Part shown: positions 39,523 to 48,665 of the stretch, one piece after another
How positions within the stretch are numbered: position 1 is the first letter of the stretch
How the letters are laid out: every line of letters starts with the position of its first letter
Assembly: GCF_024124765.2 (NCBI RefSeq)
Contig: NZ_JAMXSR020000002.1
Span: 1,077,001 to 1,141,000, forward strand
Direction: 5' to 3'
Source: Sphingomonas sp. H160509
GTDB taxonomy: Bacteria; Pseudomonadota; Alphaproteobacteria; Sphingomonadales; Sphingomonadaceae
DNA length: 64,000 bases
Notes under the pieces: generated by a model
What the model was told of the DNA's origin: nothing
The model's database searches: none
Seen by the model: only the letters and a program-made list of their open reading frames with translations
Made by a program: the position numbers and the translations under genes

Positions 39523-39905
39523 CCCTGCCGCGGTGGCCCCTGCTGGCACTGGCGCTCGCCGGCTGCGGTTCGAGCCCTGATGCCGGCACGACCAGCCAGA
39601 TCGCCAGCGGCGAGCGCATCTTTCGCCGCTGCACCGCCTGCCACACGATCGGGCAATATGCGGGCGATACCGATGGGCCGAACCTCTACGGCGTTATGGG
39701 CGGCCCAATTGGCGAGCGGCGCACACGCTTCTCGTACACCGCTGGGTTGAAGTCGCTGGGCGGGAACTGGGATGCCAAGCGCATGGACGCCTGGCTCACC
39801 AACCCGCGGAGCATGGTGCCCGGCACGACGATGGCGTTCGCAGGTTTGCCCGACTCGAAGGATCGCGCCGACGTCATCGCCTACCTTTCGACACAAGGTC
39901 CCTGA
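39519..39905 (+). CDS. Cytochrome c lipoprotein
   Basis: A 128-residue c-type cytochrome with a lipobox (LALALAGCGSS), a single heme site CTACH (after ERIFRR), the conserved GPNLYGVMGGPIG, and the axial Met in MVPGTTMAFAGL. This is the mitochondrial-type class I fold, anchored by lipid to a membrane. Its ATG overlaps the stop of the preceding small gene, so peptidase, small protein and cytochrome form one transcript. Heme would be attached by the Ccm system encoded elsewhere in this window. Intact. Confidence 0.93.
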   Translation: MTLPRWPLLALALAGCGSSPDAGTTSQIASGERIFRRCTACHTIGQYAGDTDGPNLYGVMGGPIGERRTRFSYTAGLKSLGGNWDAKRMDAWLTNPRSMVPGTTMAFAGLPDSKDRADVIAYLSTQGP

Positions 39906-39907
39906 GC

Positions 39908-41032
39908 TTACGGCACCACCGTCGTGAACAGATAGGCGGCGAAGATCACGAGGTGAACGACGCCCTGCAACACCGTCGTCCGCCCGGTGCCGAGTGATAG
40001 CGTGGCGACGAACAGAGACAGCGCCAACAGCGTCATGCTCTTCGCGTCGATGCCGAGCGCAAGCGGCAGGTCGAGCGCCAGCGACACGATCGCCACGCTC
40101 GGGATAGTCAGCCCGATCGTCGCCAATGCCGAGCCGAGCGCGAGGTTGAGGCTGGTCTGCAACCGATTACGCCGCGCCGACTTGTAGGCTGCAAGGCTTT
40201 CCGGCGCGAGCACCAGCGCTGCGATCACCACGCCCACCACGGTCAGCGGCAGGCCGGCACCGAGCACCGCCGCCTCGATCGTCGGCGACAGCGTCTTCGC
40301 GAGTAGCACCACCGACACCAGCGCAACCAGCAGCGCGGCGAAGGCGATTCCCGTCGCGCGCCCCGATGGCGGCGCGGCGTGGTCATCCTTGTCGTCGGTC
40401 GACGGCAGGAAATAATCGCGGTGGCGCACCGTCTGCACCAGCACAAACGTCCCGTAGAGGATCAGCGACACGACCGCGACGAAGATCAACTGCGACGACG
40501 CGTAGGTCGGGCCCTGCGTCGACGAGGTATAGTTCGGCAGGATCAGCGACAGCACCGCCATCGCAGCAAGCACGCCAAGCGCCGCAGTCATGCCCTTCAG
40601 CGTGAAGCGCTGCTCATGATGCCGCACCGCGCCCGCGAGCAGGCAGATGCCGATGATGAAATTGAGGATGATCATGATCGCCGCGAACACCGTGTCGCGC
40701 GCGAGCGTGGTGGCGTCGCCGGCGTTGGAGAGCATCAGCGAGACGATCAGCGACACCTCGATCACGGTGACCGCGATCGCGAGGACAAGCGTCCCGAACG
40801 GCTCGCCCACCTTGTGCGCGATGACCTCGGCATGATGAACCGCGGCGAGCACGCTGCCGATCAGCACGATCACGGCGGCGGCGGTGCCGAGCGTGCCCAT
40901 CTTGGCGAGCCCGACAAGGACGGCGAGCAGTCCCAGGCCCGGTGCGATCAGCGTCCAGATCGGGAGCGCCAGACGGTCCGGCATCGTCTCCACCACGTGT
41001 TCACTCGGTCGGTCGGCCACTTCGATCGCCAT
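39908..41032 (-). CDS. chaA: Calcium/proton antiporter, ChaA type
   Basis: A CaCA-family membrane protein of 374 residues with about 11 helices. Two inverted halves are visible, each with an acidic helix: GTLVLAIAVTVIEVSLIVSL in the first and VIAALVLAPESLAAYKSARR in the second. Conserved NFIIGICLL and GSALATIGLTIPSVAIV also fit ChaA, which exports Ca2+ or Na+ in exchange for protons. The ATG at 41032 is preceded by GGGAG. It converges on the cytochrome gene with only two bases between stops. Intact. Confidence 0.92.
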   Translation of the reverse strand: MAIEVADRPSEHVVETMPDRLALPIWTLIAPGLGLLAVLVGLAKMGTLGTAAAVIVLIGSVLAAVHHAEVIAHKVGEPFGTLVLAIAVTVIEVSLIVSLMLSNAGDATTLARDTVFAAIMIILNFIIGICLLAGAVRHHEQRFTLKGMTAALGVLAAMAVLSLILPNYTSSTQGPTYASSQLIFVAVVSLILYGTFVLVQTVRHRDYFLPSTDDKDDHAAPPSGRATGIAFAALLVALVSVVLLAKTLSPTIEAAVLGAGLPLTVVGVVIAALVLAPESLAAYKSARRNRLQTSLNLALGSALATIGLTIPSVAIVSLALDLPLALGIDAKSMTLLALSLFVATLSLGTGRTTVLQGVVHLVIFAAYLFTTVVP

Positions 41033-41132
41033 GCATGCTCCCTCGTTCCACTTGGTCAACGAATGCGTGAAGGCCGATAAGGGTCCGAGTCGGGGCGATT
41101 GCGGGGCGATCAGGATCGGCTAGGTTACGGCG

Positions 41133-41582
41133 ATGCTGGCTTCCGATCTCCTCGAAACGCTCGTCATAACCGTCGATGCGATACGGGATGCTCAAGACCC
41201 GTGGTGGGTCATTTCCAGCGCTGCGGTAGCGCTTCACGGGGTGGTGCCGATCGAGGTCGGCGATGTCGATGTGTTGATGAGCGTGGTGGATGCCCAACAG
41301 GCGATGGACCAGCTCGGGGTCGTGCCCATTGAGGACGGTGCAAGCGCTCTCTTCCGGTCGATGCTGTTCGGGCGGTGGGAGACGCCGCCTTTGGTCGTCG
41401 AGATCATGGCGGGGTTTCATGTTGCGACAAGCGCGGGTTGGGCGGGGGTACTGCCTCGGACGCGCGTGCCTGTCCTCGTCGGAGGGTCCGTCGTTTATGT
41501 GCCTGATCGTGCTGAACTGGCCGAGATGCTCAGGCTGTTCGGACGTCCCAAGGACTTGGAGCGGGCTCGGCTTTTGACCTGA
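41133..41582 (+). CDS. Nucleotidyltransferase-fold protein of unknown role
   Basis: A 149-residue soluble protein. The segment WWVISSAAVALHG followed by VGDVDVLMS has the layout of the nucleotidyltransferase fold (small turn plus Asp-x-Asp metal site), and a later LVVEIMAG may supply the third acidic residue. Such proteins include toxin-antitoxin (MNT/AbiEii-like) and substrate-modifying enzymes. No partner gene lies next to it: the neighbours are the divergent ChaA and the convergent ClpX. The classical Gly-Ser pair before the Asp motif is not obvious. Function unassigned. Confidence 0.65.
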   Translation: MLASDLLETLVITVDAIRDAQDPWWVISSAAVALHGVVPIEVGDVDVLMSVVDAQQAMDQLGVVPIEDGASALFRSMLFGRWETPPLVVEIMAGFHVATSAGWAGVLPRTRVPVLVGGSVVYVPDRAELAEMLRLFGRPKDLERARLLT

Positions 41583-41732
41583 GGACCGTAGTGGCGGCGC
41601 CGGCCGCACGCGGGTCCCGACGTCGTCGCCGCGAACCCTACAATGTCCCCCAAGATAGAAGGAACGCCAATGGTGTAGTGGGTGAAGACGGGGCATATCG
41701 TCCGTTCTCTCTGGGTCAGGTCACATCCTGTC

Positions 41733-41812
41733 GTTCCCCCGCGAAAGCGGGGGTCCAGGAGACACTACCGCTACAGCCTGGTACCCTGGACCCCCCGCCA
41801 TCGCGGGGGAAC
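41733..41812. repeat. Palindromic repeat, family B
   Basis: GTTCCCCCGCGAAAGCGGGGG and inverse CCCCCGCCATCGCGGGGGAAC, with TCCAGGAGAC and TACCCTGGACC inside. It lies between two convergent genes. The rest of 41583-41899 shows nothing else. Confidence 0.88.
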
Positions 41813-41899
41813 AGTCAGAAGAGCAGCCCGCGCTCTGCCCCAAACGAAAAAGCGCGCCGATCGCTCGACGCCCCTCTCCGTATCTCAACCAACTTCGCC

Positions 41900-43165
41900 T
41901 TAAGCAGCGTCGCCGGTCTTCTTCTTCTCGGCATAGACGCGGATCGGTTCCTTGCGGCCTTCGATCACGTCCTTGTCGATCATCACTTCGTCGACGCCGT
42001 CCATCCCGGGCAAGTCGAACATCGTGTCGAGCAGGATGCTCTCCAGGATCGAGCGAAGCCCGCGCGCGCCGGTCTTGCGTTCGATGCCCTTCTTGGCGAC
42101 CGACACCAGCGCGTCGTCGGTGAAGCCGAGCGCGACGTCCTCCATCTCGAACAGCTTCTGGTACTGCTTGACCAGTGCGTTCTTCGGCTCCTTCAGGATC
42201 TTCACCAGCGCGTCGACGTCGAGATCCTCGAGCGTCGCGATTACCGGCAGACGGCCGACGAACTCGGGGATAAGCCCGAACTTCAGCAGATCCTCGGGCT
42301 CGACCGACTTCAGCGTCTCGCCCGTCTTGCGCTCGTCCGGCCCGGCGACATACGCGCCGAAACCGATCGACTTGCCCTGGAGGCGATCCCCGATGATCTT
42401 CTCAAGACCCGAAAACGCACCGCCACAGATGAACAGGATGTTGGTCGTATCCACCTGCAGGAATTCCTGCTGCGGATGTTTCCGCCCACCCTGCGGCGGC
42501 ACCGACGCGGTGGTGCCTTCCATCAGCTTGAGCAACGCCTGCTGCACGCCTTCGCCCGACACGTCGCGCGTGATCGAGGGGTTCTCAGCCTTGCGCGAAA
42601 TCTTGTCGATCTCGTCGATATAGACGATCCCGCGCTGCGCCCGCTCGACGTTGTAGTCGGACGCCTGGAGCAGCTTGAGGATGATGTTCTCGACGTCCTC
42701 GCCGACGTACCCCGCTTCGGTGAGCGTCGTCGCATCGGCCATCGTGAACGGCACGTCGAGGATGCGGGCGAGCGTCTGCGCGAGCAGCGTTTTGCCGCAA
42801 CCGGTCGGCCCGACGAGCAGGATGTTCGACTTGGACAGCTCGACATCGGCACCCTTGGCGCCATGGTTGAGCCGCTTGTAGTGATTGTGCACCGCCACCG
42901 ACAGGACGCGCTTGGCGCGCTTCTGGCCGATCACGTAATCGTCGAGGACATCGCAGATCTCCTGCGGAGTCGGCACGCCGCCGTCCTTCTTGGACACCAG
43001 CGCCGACTTCGTCTCCTCACGGATGATGTCGTTGCATAGCTCGACGCACTCGTCGCAGATGAAGACCGTCGGCCCGGCGATCAACTTGCGGACCTCGTGC
43101 TGCGACTTCCCGCAGAACGAGCAATAGAGGGTGCTCTTCGAGTCGCCACCGCTCAGCTTCGTCAT
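41900..43165 (-). CDS. clpX: ClpX ATPase subunit of ClpXP
   Basis: A AAA+ unfoldase of 421 residues that feeds substrates to ClpP. An N-terminal zinc-binding domain (LYCSFCGKS then ICDECVELC), Walker [16 protein letters not shown], pore loop AGYVGEDVE, Walker [11 protein letters not shown], and the ClpP-contact loop region KSIGFGA. Intact. It follows clpP on the minus strand with about 120 bases between them, the standard clpP-clpX order, after tig further upstream. Confidence 0.98.
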   Translation of the reverse strand: MTKLSGGDSKSTLYCSFCGKSQHEVRKLIAGPTVFICDECVELCNDIIREETKSALVSKKDGGVPTPQEICDVLDDYVIGQKRAKRVLSVAVHNHYKRLNHGAKGADVELSKSNILLVGPTGCGKTLLAQTLARILDVPFTMADATTLTEAGYVGEDVENIILKLLQASDYNVERAQRGIVYIDEIDKISRKAENPSITRDVSGEGVQQALLKLMEGTTASVPPQGGRKHPQQEFLQVDTTNILFICGGAFSGLEKIIGDRLQGKSIGFGAYVAGPDERKTGETLKSVEPEDLLKFGLIPEFVGRLPVIATLEDLDVDALVKILKEPKNALVKQYQKLFEMEDVALGFTDDALVSVAKKGIERKTGARGLRSILESILLDTMFDLPGMDGVDEVMIDKDVIEGRKEPIRVYAEKKKTGDAA

Positions 43166-43288
43166 TCAATCACCTCTCGCGCATGTCGGTGCACGTGCCG
43201 TTTCCGGGGCCGCTACCGTAACGCACCCCGGAGTTCCTACAATCAAATAAACCGGCGGGGTCTACGATTCGCCCCATGCCAGTGTCGC

Positions 43289-43978
43289 TTAAGCGGGTTT
43301 CGCACCATCCTCGGATACCGCCGGACGCTTGTCGAACACCTCGTCGATCAGCCCGAAATCCTTCGCTTCGTTCGCTTCGAGGAACGTATCGCGGTCCATC
43401 CGGCGCTCGATCTCTTCGATCGGCTGGCCGGTATACTGCGAATACAGTTCGTTCATGCGCTTGCGGATACGCAGGATCTCGCGTGCCTGGATCTCGATGT
43501 CGCTGGCCATGCCCTGTGCACCACCCGATGGCTGATGGATCATGATGCGTGCGTTGGTCATCGCGACGCGCATGCCGGGCTCGCCGCTCGCGAGCAGGAA
43601 GCTGCCCATCGACGCGGCTTGGCCGATGCAGACGGTGCCGACGCGCGGACGGATGTACCGCATCGTGTCGTGGATCGCCATGCCCGCCGTGACGACACCG
43701 CCCGGCGAGTTGATGTACATGAAGATGTCCTTCTTCGGGTTCTCGGACTCGAGGAAGAGCAGCTGCGCAGTGATCAGCGAGGCCATGCCGTCCTCGACGC
43801 CACCGGTCACGAAGATGATGCGCTCGCGGAGCAGGCGCGAGAAGATGTCGAACGAACGCTCGCCGCGGTTCGACTGCTCGATGACGATGGGAACCAGGCC
43901 TGCTTGCGTCTGCTGCAGGCCGAGCCCGGCGCTGGCCAACGGGCTCGCGAAATCGCCGGTCTCGAACGGATTGTGCAT
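43289..43978 (-). CDS. clpP: ClpP protease subunit
   Basis: A 229-residue serine protease that forms the double heptameric chamber. Catalytic Ser in [15 protein letters not shown], His in [14 protein letters not shown], Asp in [28 protein letters not shown] lines the substrate groove. The ATG at 43978 gives [14 protein letters not shown], with no long leader. Intact. Between it and tig lie a glycosyltransferase gene and repeats, which interrupt the common tig-clpP-clpX cluster. Confidence 0.98.
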   Translation of the reverse strand: MHNPFETGDFASPLASAGLGLQQTQAGLVPIVIEQSNRGERSFDIFSRLLRERIIFVTGGVEDGMASLITAQLLFLESENPKKDIFMYINSPGGVVTAGMAIHDTMRYIRPRVGTVCIGQAASMGSFLLASGEPGMRVAMTNARIMIHQPSGGAQGMASDIEIQAREILRIRKRMNELYSQYTGQPIEEIERRMDRDTFLEANEAKDFGLIDEVFDKRPAVSEDGAKPA

Positions 43979-44128
43979 GGAAATCTCTCTTATGCCCCAG
44001 TGAACCGCTAACATCGGCGGTCCGAGAGGGGAGTTCAAGCCCTGCCTGCCGCTGGGGGCTTTGGGGAAAGGGAGGGCACGCATGCGCTTGTGCGTAGGAG
44101 CGTGCGGGGAGGTTGGCGGATCCCAACT

Positions 44129-44190
44129 TCCCCTCTCCCTCCCGTCGCCGAGTGGCTCCTCCTTCCCTCTCCCCCGGAGGGGCGAGGGAG
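44129..44190. repeat. Short palindromic element, family D-like
   Basis: CCCCTCTCCCTCCCGTCGCC and CTCTCCCCCGGAGGGGCGAGG arms. It lies right after the stop of the glycosyltransferase gene and may terminate it. Confidence 0.55.
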
Positions 44191-45118
44191 TTAGATGCCT
44201 GGGGCGGGGTAGGCGAGGTAGGCGAGGCGGCGGACTTCTCGGCGGCCTCTTACGACCGTGTCCAGGATCAGGCCGGTGAAGACGTTGAGCGCGGCGAAGA
44301 TACCGAGGCCGGTGATCAGGATCGCGGTCGGGAAGCGCGGGACCTGGTGAATCTCGATATACGTCAGCACCAGCGGGATGCCGAGGATCAGCGCGAGCAG
44401 GCCGAACACGCTGCCGATCGCGCCGAAAAACCAGAGCGGGCGCTCGATCCGGTAGAGCGTCATGATCGTGCGGAGGATGCGCCAGCCGTCGCCGTACGTG
44501 CTGAGCTTCGATTCGGAGCCTTCGGGACGCGCGTAATAGGGCGTCTCGACCTCGCCGATCGGCATCTTCAATTCGAGCGCGTGGACGCTGATCTCGGTCT
44601 CGATCTCGAACCCGGCGGACAGCGACGGGAAGCTCTTCACGAACCGGCGCGAGAAGACGCGGTAGCCCGAGAGGATGTCGGTGAAGCTGCGGCCGAACAG
44701 GCGGGCGAGCATACCGGTGAGCAGCGCGTTGCCGAAACGGTGGCCGCGGCGGTAGCTTTCCTGGACCTGGCTGATGCGTGAGCCGACGACCATGTCGAGC
44801 TGCTCGTCGAATACGCGCTTTACCAAGTTCGGGGCGGAGGCGGCGTCGTAGGTCGCGTCGCCGTCGGCCATGACGTAGATGTCGGCGTCGATGTCGGCGA
44901 ACATGCGGCGGACGACGGCGCCCCTTGCCCTGGATGCGCTCGGTTCGGACGACAGCTCCGGCGGCGCGCGCGACCTCTATCGTGCGGTCGGCGCTGTTGT
45001 TGTCGTAAACGTAGATGGTGGCGCCGGGCAGCGCCTCGCGGAAGCCGGCGATCGTCTGCGCGATCGCGGCTTCCTCGTTGTAGCACGGGAGCAGGACGGC
45101 GATTCTTGGTTCGGTCAT
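44191..45118 (-). CDS. Family 2 glycosyltransferase with two C-terminal membrane helices (one frameshift)
   Basis: The N-terminus [16 protein letters not shown] and [12 protein letters not shown] form the nucleotide-sugar site, and [14 protein letters not shown] holds the metal-binding DxD-like motif. The C-terminal half has two hydrophobic helices ([19 protein letters not shown] and [19 protein letters not shown]). This layout is that of dolichol-phosphate-mannose-synthase-like enzymes that load sugars on a lipid carrier. The frame changes at C4 44921-44924. About 308 residues. It sits between tig and clpP, but nothing links it functionally to proteolysis. Confidence 0.9.
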
Positions 45119-45199
45119 GGCCTGCCCTGCGAAGTTGATAGACGGGATCGGAGATCGAGCAGCAGTCGAAACGTCAGTCACCGAACCATCCCAAAACGC

Positions 45200-45305
45200 A
45201 CTTCCCCGGCGGAGGCCGGGGCCCAGTTGGGGAAGGTCCATAACGGAGCTTTGCGCGCCGTTACAGCTACCTTTCCAACTGGACCCCGGCCTCCGCCGGG
45301 GAGGT
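45200..45305. repeat. Palindromic repeat, family A
   Basis: ACTTCCCCGGCGGAGGCCGG with inverse CCGGCCTCCGCCGGGGAGGT, and CCCAGTTGGGG / CCAACTGGACC inside. Confidence 0.88.
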
Positions 45306-45321
45306 GACCCGATTATGGGTT

Positions 45322-45345
45322 GAGTGCCTCAATCATGAGGCACTC
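45322..45345. terminator. Perfect hairpin after tig
   Basis: GAGTGCCTC, loop AATCAT, GAGGCACTC (9-bp perfect stem) lies 9 bases after the tig stop. The T-run is on the wrong side for tig, so it may act as a Rho-dependent or stabilising element. Confidence 0.5.
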
Positions 45346-45353
45346 AGATAGTT

Positions 45354-47010
45354 TTACGCCTCGGTCTTGGTCGGAGCCTTCTTCGCGCGCGGCTTCTTCA
45401 CCGGTGCGTCGGCGGCTTCGGTGCCCTCTGCGTTCTCGGCAGCGACCGGCGACGATTCCGTCACGGCGGTCTCCGCTTCGACAGGAGCCGCCTTCTTCTT
45501 GGCAGGCGCCTTCTTCGCAGGCTTAGCCTCGTCCGCTGCGTCCGAAGCCGGTGCCTCGTCCGTCACGGCGTCATCCGAAGCAGCCCTCGTCCGAAGCTGG
45601 CTTGGCCTTCTTGGCCGCGGCCTTCTTCTTCGGCTTGTGATTGTCGTGGTCATGCGTGTGCGTGCCGCTGGCGAAACCGTCCTCGCTCTCGATCGCGGCT
45701 TCCAGCTCCTCGCGCGTGGCTTCGCGGTCGGTGATCTCGGCCTTCTCGAACAGGAAGTCGACGACCTTGTCCTCATACAGCGGCGCGCGCAGCTGGGCGG
45801 CCGCCATCGGCTCCTGCTGGACGTACTGCATGAACTGCTGGCGCTGCTCGGCGGGATACTGCTGCGCTGCCTGTGCCAGCAGACGCTGCATTTCCTGGTT
45901 CGAAACCTCGACGCCGTTCGCCTGGCCGATTTCGGACAGGAGCAGGCCGAGGCGCACGCGACGCTCGGCAATCTTGCGGTAATCGTCGCGCTCGCCTTCC
46001 ATCTCGGCCATCGCCGCCTCGGGATCGGCCTCGTGCGTGGCTTCGTGCTGGAGCTGCGACCAGATCTGGTTGAACTCGGCTTCGACCATCGACGGCGGCA
46101 CTTCGAAGTCATGACCCTCGGCGAGCTGGTCGAGCAGCTTGCGCTTCATGTGCGTGCGCGTGAGACCGTTATGCTCCTGCTCGATCTGACCCTTCAACAG
46201 CCCCGTGAGCTGCTCGAGGCTCTCGAGACCGAGCGACTTCGCCAGATCCTCGTCGATCTTGCTCTCGCCCGCGGTCTTCACCGACTTGACGGTGATGTCG
46301 AACGTCGCCGGCTGCCCTGCGAGCGACTTCTCCTGATACTCCTCGGGGAAAGTCACGTTGAGGACCTTGTCGTCGCCGGTCTTCACGCCGACGAGCTGAT
46401 CCTCGAAGCCTGGGATGAGACGACCCGAACCGAGCTCGACGCCCATGTCGGTGCCCGTGCCGCCCTCGAACGCGACGCCGTCGGCGGTCTTGCCGACGAA
46501 ATCGACGGTGACGAGATCGCCCATTGCCGCGACGTAATCGTCAGCCGCGTCGTCCCACTTCTTCTGCTGGTCGGCAAACTTCTGGAGCTGCTCGGTGACC
46601 GCGTCGTCGGCGACGGGCACGGTCAGGCGCTCGAGCTTCAGGCCGTCGATCGCGGGTGCGGGGACCTGCGGGAGGACCTCCATCTCGACCTTGACCACGG
46701 CGTCCTTGCCGAGGTCATAGCCGTCTTCGAGCTCGACCGAAGGCTGCATCGCGGGGCGAAGCTGCTTCTCGGCGACGAGCGTCTGGACGCTCTCCTGGAT
46801 CGCCGCGTTCAGCGCGTCCTGCGTCAGCGCCGGGCCGTGCATCTTGCGGATGAGGTTCGCCGGCACCTTGCCCGGACGGAAGCCCGGCATCTTCATCTGC
46901 GGCGCGAGGCGCTTCAGCTCGACATCGACCTTGGCATCGATATCCTTCGCGGTGATGGTGAGCGTAAAGGCGCGCTTGAGGCCCTCGTTCAACGTCTCGA
47001 CAGTCTGCAT
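45354..47010 (-). CDS. tig: Trigger factor with long charged tail (one frameshift)
   Basis: A ribosome-bound chaperone and peptidyl-prolyl isomerase. The N-terminal ribosome-binding loop GFRPGKVPANLIRK, the FKBP domain (GDLVTVDFVGKTADGVAFEG) and the helical C-terminal arms are normal. The family usually ends near 430-450 residues. Here a His-rich patch (HTHDHDNH) and about 85 residues of Lys/Ala/Pro/Glu repeats (KPAKKAPAKKKAAPVEAE) follow, giving about 551. The shift at CCC 45584-45586 lies in this tail; removing one base joins PASDEAASDD. The ATG at 47010 fits MQTVETLNEG. Confidence 0.95.
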
Positions 47011-47078
47011 GTCCGGCCTTTGTCTAAAAGAGCATTCAGGATAATTCTTCGGGCGGTCGCCTCGCCTGCGCGGCGGGC

Positions 47079-47163
47079 TGGTGCGGGCGAAGGGACTCGA
47101 ACCCCCACATCTTGCGATACTTGGACCTAAACCAAGCGCGTCTACCAGTTCCGCCACGCCCGC
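47079..47163 (-). tRNA. tRNA-Leu (anticodon TAG)
   Basis: Acceptor GCGGGCG/CGCCCGC, anticodon loop TTTAGGT flanked by CTTGG/CCAAG, long variable arm TATCGCAAGATGT as in class II tRNAs, T loop TTCGAGT, discriminator A and encoded CCA. Confidence 0.96.
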
Positions 47164-47272
47164 ACAGGACATCGCCGTAGCGGGCGCGTCTATACCAACG
47201 TTGCATGCGGGGGCAAGCAGATAGGCAACTCCCGGTGATTACGGGCGTTGAACATCCAGAAGGAGAGACATC

Positions 47273-47428
47273 ATGGCTACCCAACCCCCGGCAGAATTTC
47301 CGACCCCGACGTCGCCCGTCGAGCCGACCGCGCCGCCGCCCGAGTTCAATCCGCCCGCACCGGACGTCGATTTTCCCGCGCCGGGAAGGCCGTCGAACGA
47401 TCCCGCACCCGTCCAGCCGGAGTTTTGA
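47273..47428 (+). CDS. Small proline-rich protein
   Basis: A 51-residue open frame, MATQPPAEFPTPTSP to a TGA at 47428, with AAGGAGAGACATC directly before the ATG as an excellent ribosome binding site. One third of the residues are Pro (EPTAPPPEFNPPAPDVDFPA), without Cys or a membrane segment. A disordered product is expected. The next small gene starts two bases after its stop, suggesting a two-gene unit. No known function. Confidence 0.7.
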   Translation: MATQPPAEFPTPTSPVEPTAPPPEFNPPAPDVDFPAPGRPSNDPAPVQPEF

Positions 47429-47430
47429 GC

Positions 47431-47650
47431 ATGAGTGATCCGCATTCCGGCACGAACCCCCGAAACGCTCCCCGAGGATCGTGACGAGGACACCCGCAGC
47501 GACATCGAACAGGCGGTTGAGACGCGGTCCGACGCGGCCGAGCGTGGCGAAGGCGGCGACGAGCCCGAGACGTTCACGGATACCGGCATGCCCGATGGCG
47601 TCGGTGGTACCGGTGGCGTCGTGAAGAACCAGGACAACGACGCGCAGTAA
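47431..47650 (+). CDS. Small acidic protein (one frameshift)
   Basis: From ATG 47431 the frame MSDPHSGTNP is broken at the C5 run 47457-47461; one more C gives NPPETLPEDRDEDTRSD, which then runs open to 47650. The 73-residue product is strongly acidic and Gly-rich at the end (GGTGGVVKNQDNDAQ). It is soluble with no recognisable domain. It follows the proline-rich gene with a two-base gap. Confidence 0.65.
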
Positions 47651-47785
47651 GCTTGCGTCAGCAACCATACAGGCGGGGGTGGCTATATATACGATGCCAT
47701 CCCCGCTGATCAGGACCCGATAATCTCCACGATTCCCACCTTCGCCGAGCACCAGAGCCTCTATATCGCGCTCGGACTCGCCATA

Positions 47786-48349
47786 TTGCTGCTGATCCTG
47801 GCGCAACGCATCCCCATCATCCGCACGCTCGTGAATCTGGCGATGACGCTTGTCCTCGTCGGACTGCTGTTCGTCGCGGTCGATCAACGGCGCCAGTTTG
47901 ATCCCTATGTCGGCAAGATCGCGCGGTTCCTGAAGATCGAGGACCGGCAGGTGGTCGGCGGCGAGGTTCGCATCCGCATGTCGCCGGATGGGCACTTCTG
48001 GGCACGTGCGACGATCGACGGGGTGAGCCAGCGGCTGCTGATCGACAGCGGCGCGACGATTACAGCGATTTCGGAGAAGACGGCGGAGACTGCGGGGGTT
48101 GAGGCACGGGTCGGCGTGGTGCCGATCGTTTTGCAGACGGCCAATGGGTCTATCGCGGCGAAGACGGGGAAGATCGCGAGTTTGCGTCTCGGTGCGATCG
48201 TCGCGCGGGATTTGCAGGTGGTGGTGTCGCCGGCGTTTGGCGAGACCAACGTGCTGGGGATGAACTTCCTGTCGCGATTGGCGTCGTGGCGGGTGGAGGA
48301 GAACACGCTGATCCTGGTGCCGCATCATCCGCAGAAGGTGGACGGGTAA
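47786..48349 (+). CDS. Membrane-anchored retropepsin-like aspartic protease
   Basis: A TIGR02281-type clan AA protease. One N-terminal helix (LVNLAMTLVLVGLLFVAV) precedes the protease domain with catalytic DSGAT (RLLIDSGATITAISEK) and the flap-side NVLGMNFLSRL. Such proteins act as dimers, with the domain in the periplasm. The start is uncertain: a TTG at 47786 gives 187 residues, but the frame is open and hydrophobic for about 25 codons further upstream with no ATG. Substrate unknown. Confidence 0.82.
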   Translation: MLLILAQRIPIIRTLVNLAMTLVLVGLLFVAVDQRRQFDPYVGKIARFLKIEDRQVVGGEVRIRMSPDGHFWARATIDGVSQRLLIDSGATITAISEKTAETAGVEARVGVVPIVLQTANGSIAAKTGKIASLRLGAIVARDLQVVVSPAFGETNVLGMNFLSRLASWRVEENTLILVPHHPQKVDG

Positions 48350-48399
48350 CGCTCTTCCGTCCTGCCCTCGCCTTCAATCCAACCCACCCAACTACCGCC

Positions 48400-48502
48400 A
48401 CCCCGGCGAAGGCCGGGGCCCAGGTGGAAAGGTCGCAGTAACGAAGCGCAGCGTTCAATTCGCGCCGTCCCCCAACTGGGCCCCGGCCTTCGCCGGGGTG
48501 GG
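48400..48502. repeat. Palindromic repeat, family A
   Basis: CACCCCGGCGAAGGCCGGGG with inverse CCCCGGCCTTCGCCGGGGTG, and CCCAGGTGG / CCCAACTGGG inside. Confidence 0.88.
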
Positions 48503-48534
48503 GTTGGTAAAGCGACCGAACTTCACTTCTGCTA

Positions 48535-48614
48535 GTTCCCTCGCGAACGCGGGGGCTCAGGAATCAAGCAGCGCTGCGCTCCGTTACCCTGGACTCCCGC
48601 CTTCGCGGGAGAAC
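48535..48614. repeat. Palindromic repeat, family B
   Basis: GTTCCCTCGCGAACGCGGGGG and inverse ACTCCCGCCTTCGCGGGAGAAC, with TACCCTGGAC inside. Together with the family A copy it fills the gap 48350-48665 between convergent genes, which holds no gene. Confidence 0.85.
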
Positions 48615-48665
48615 GGACATGGGCGGAAAACCGGTAGGTGCAGGAGAGCGCGAAAGTCGGTAGCT

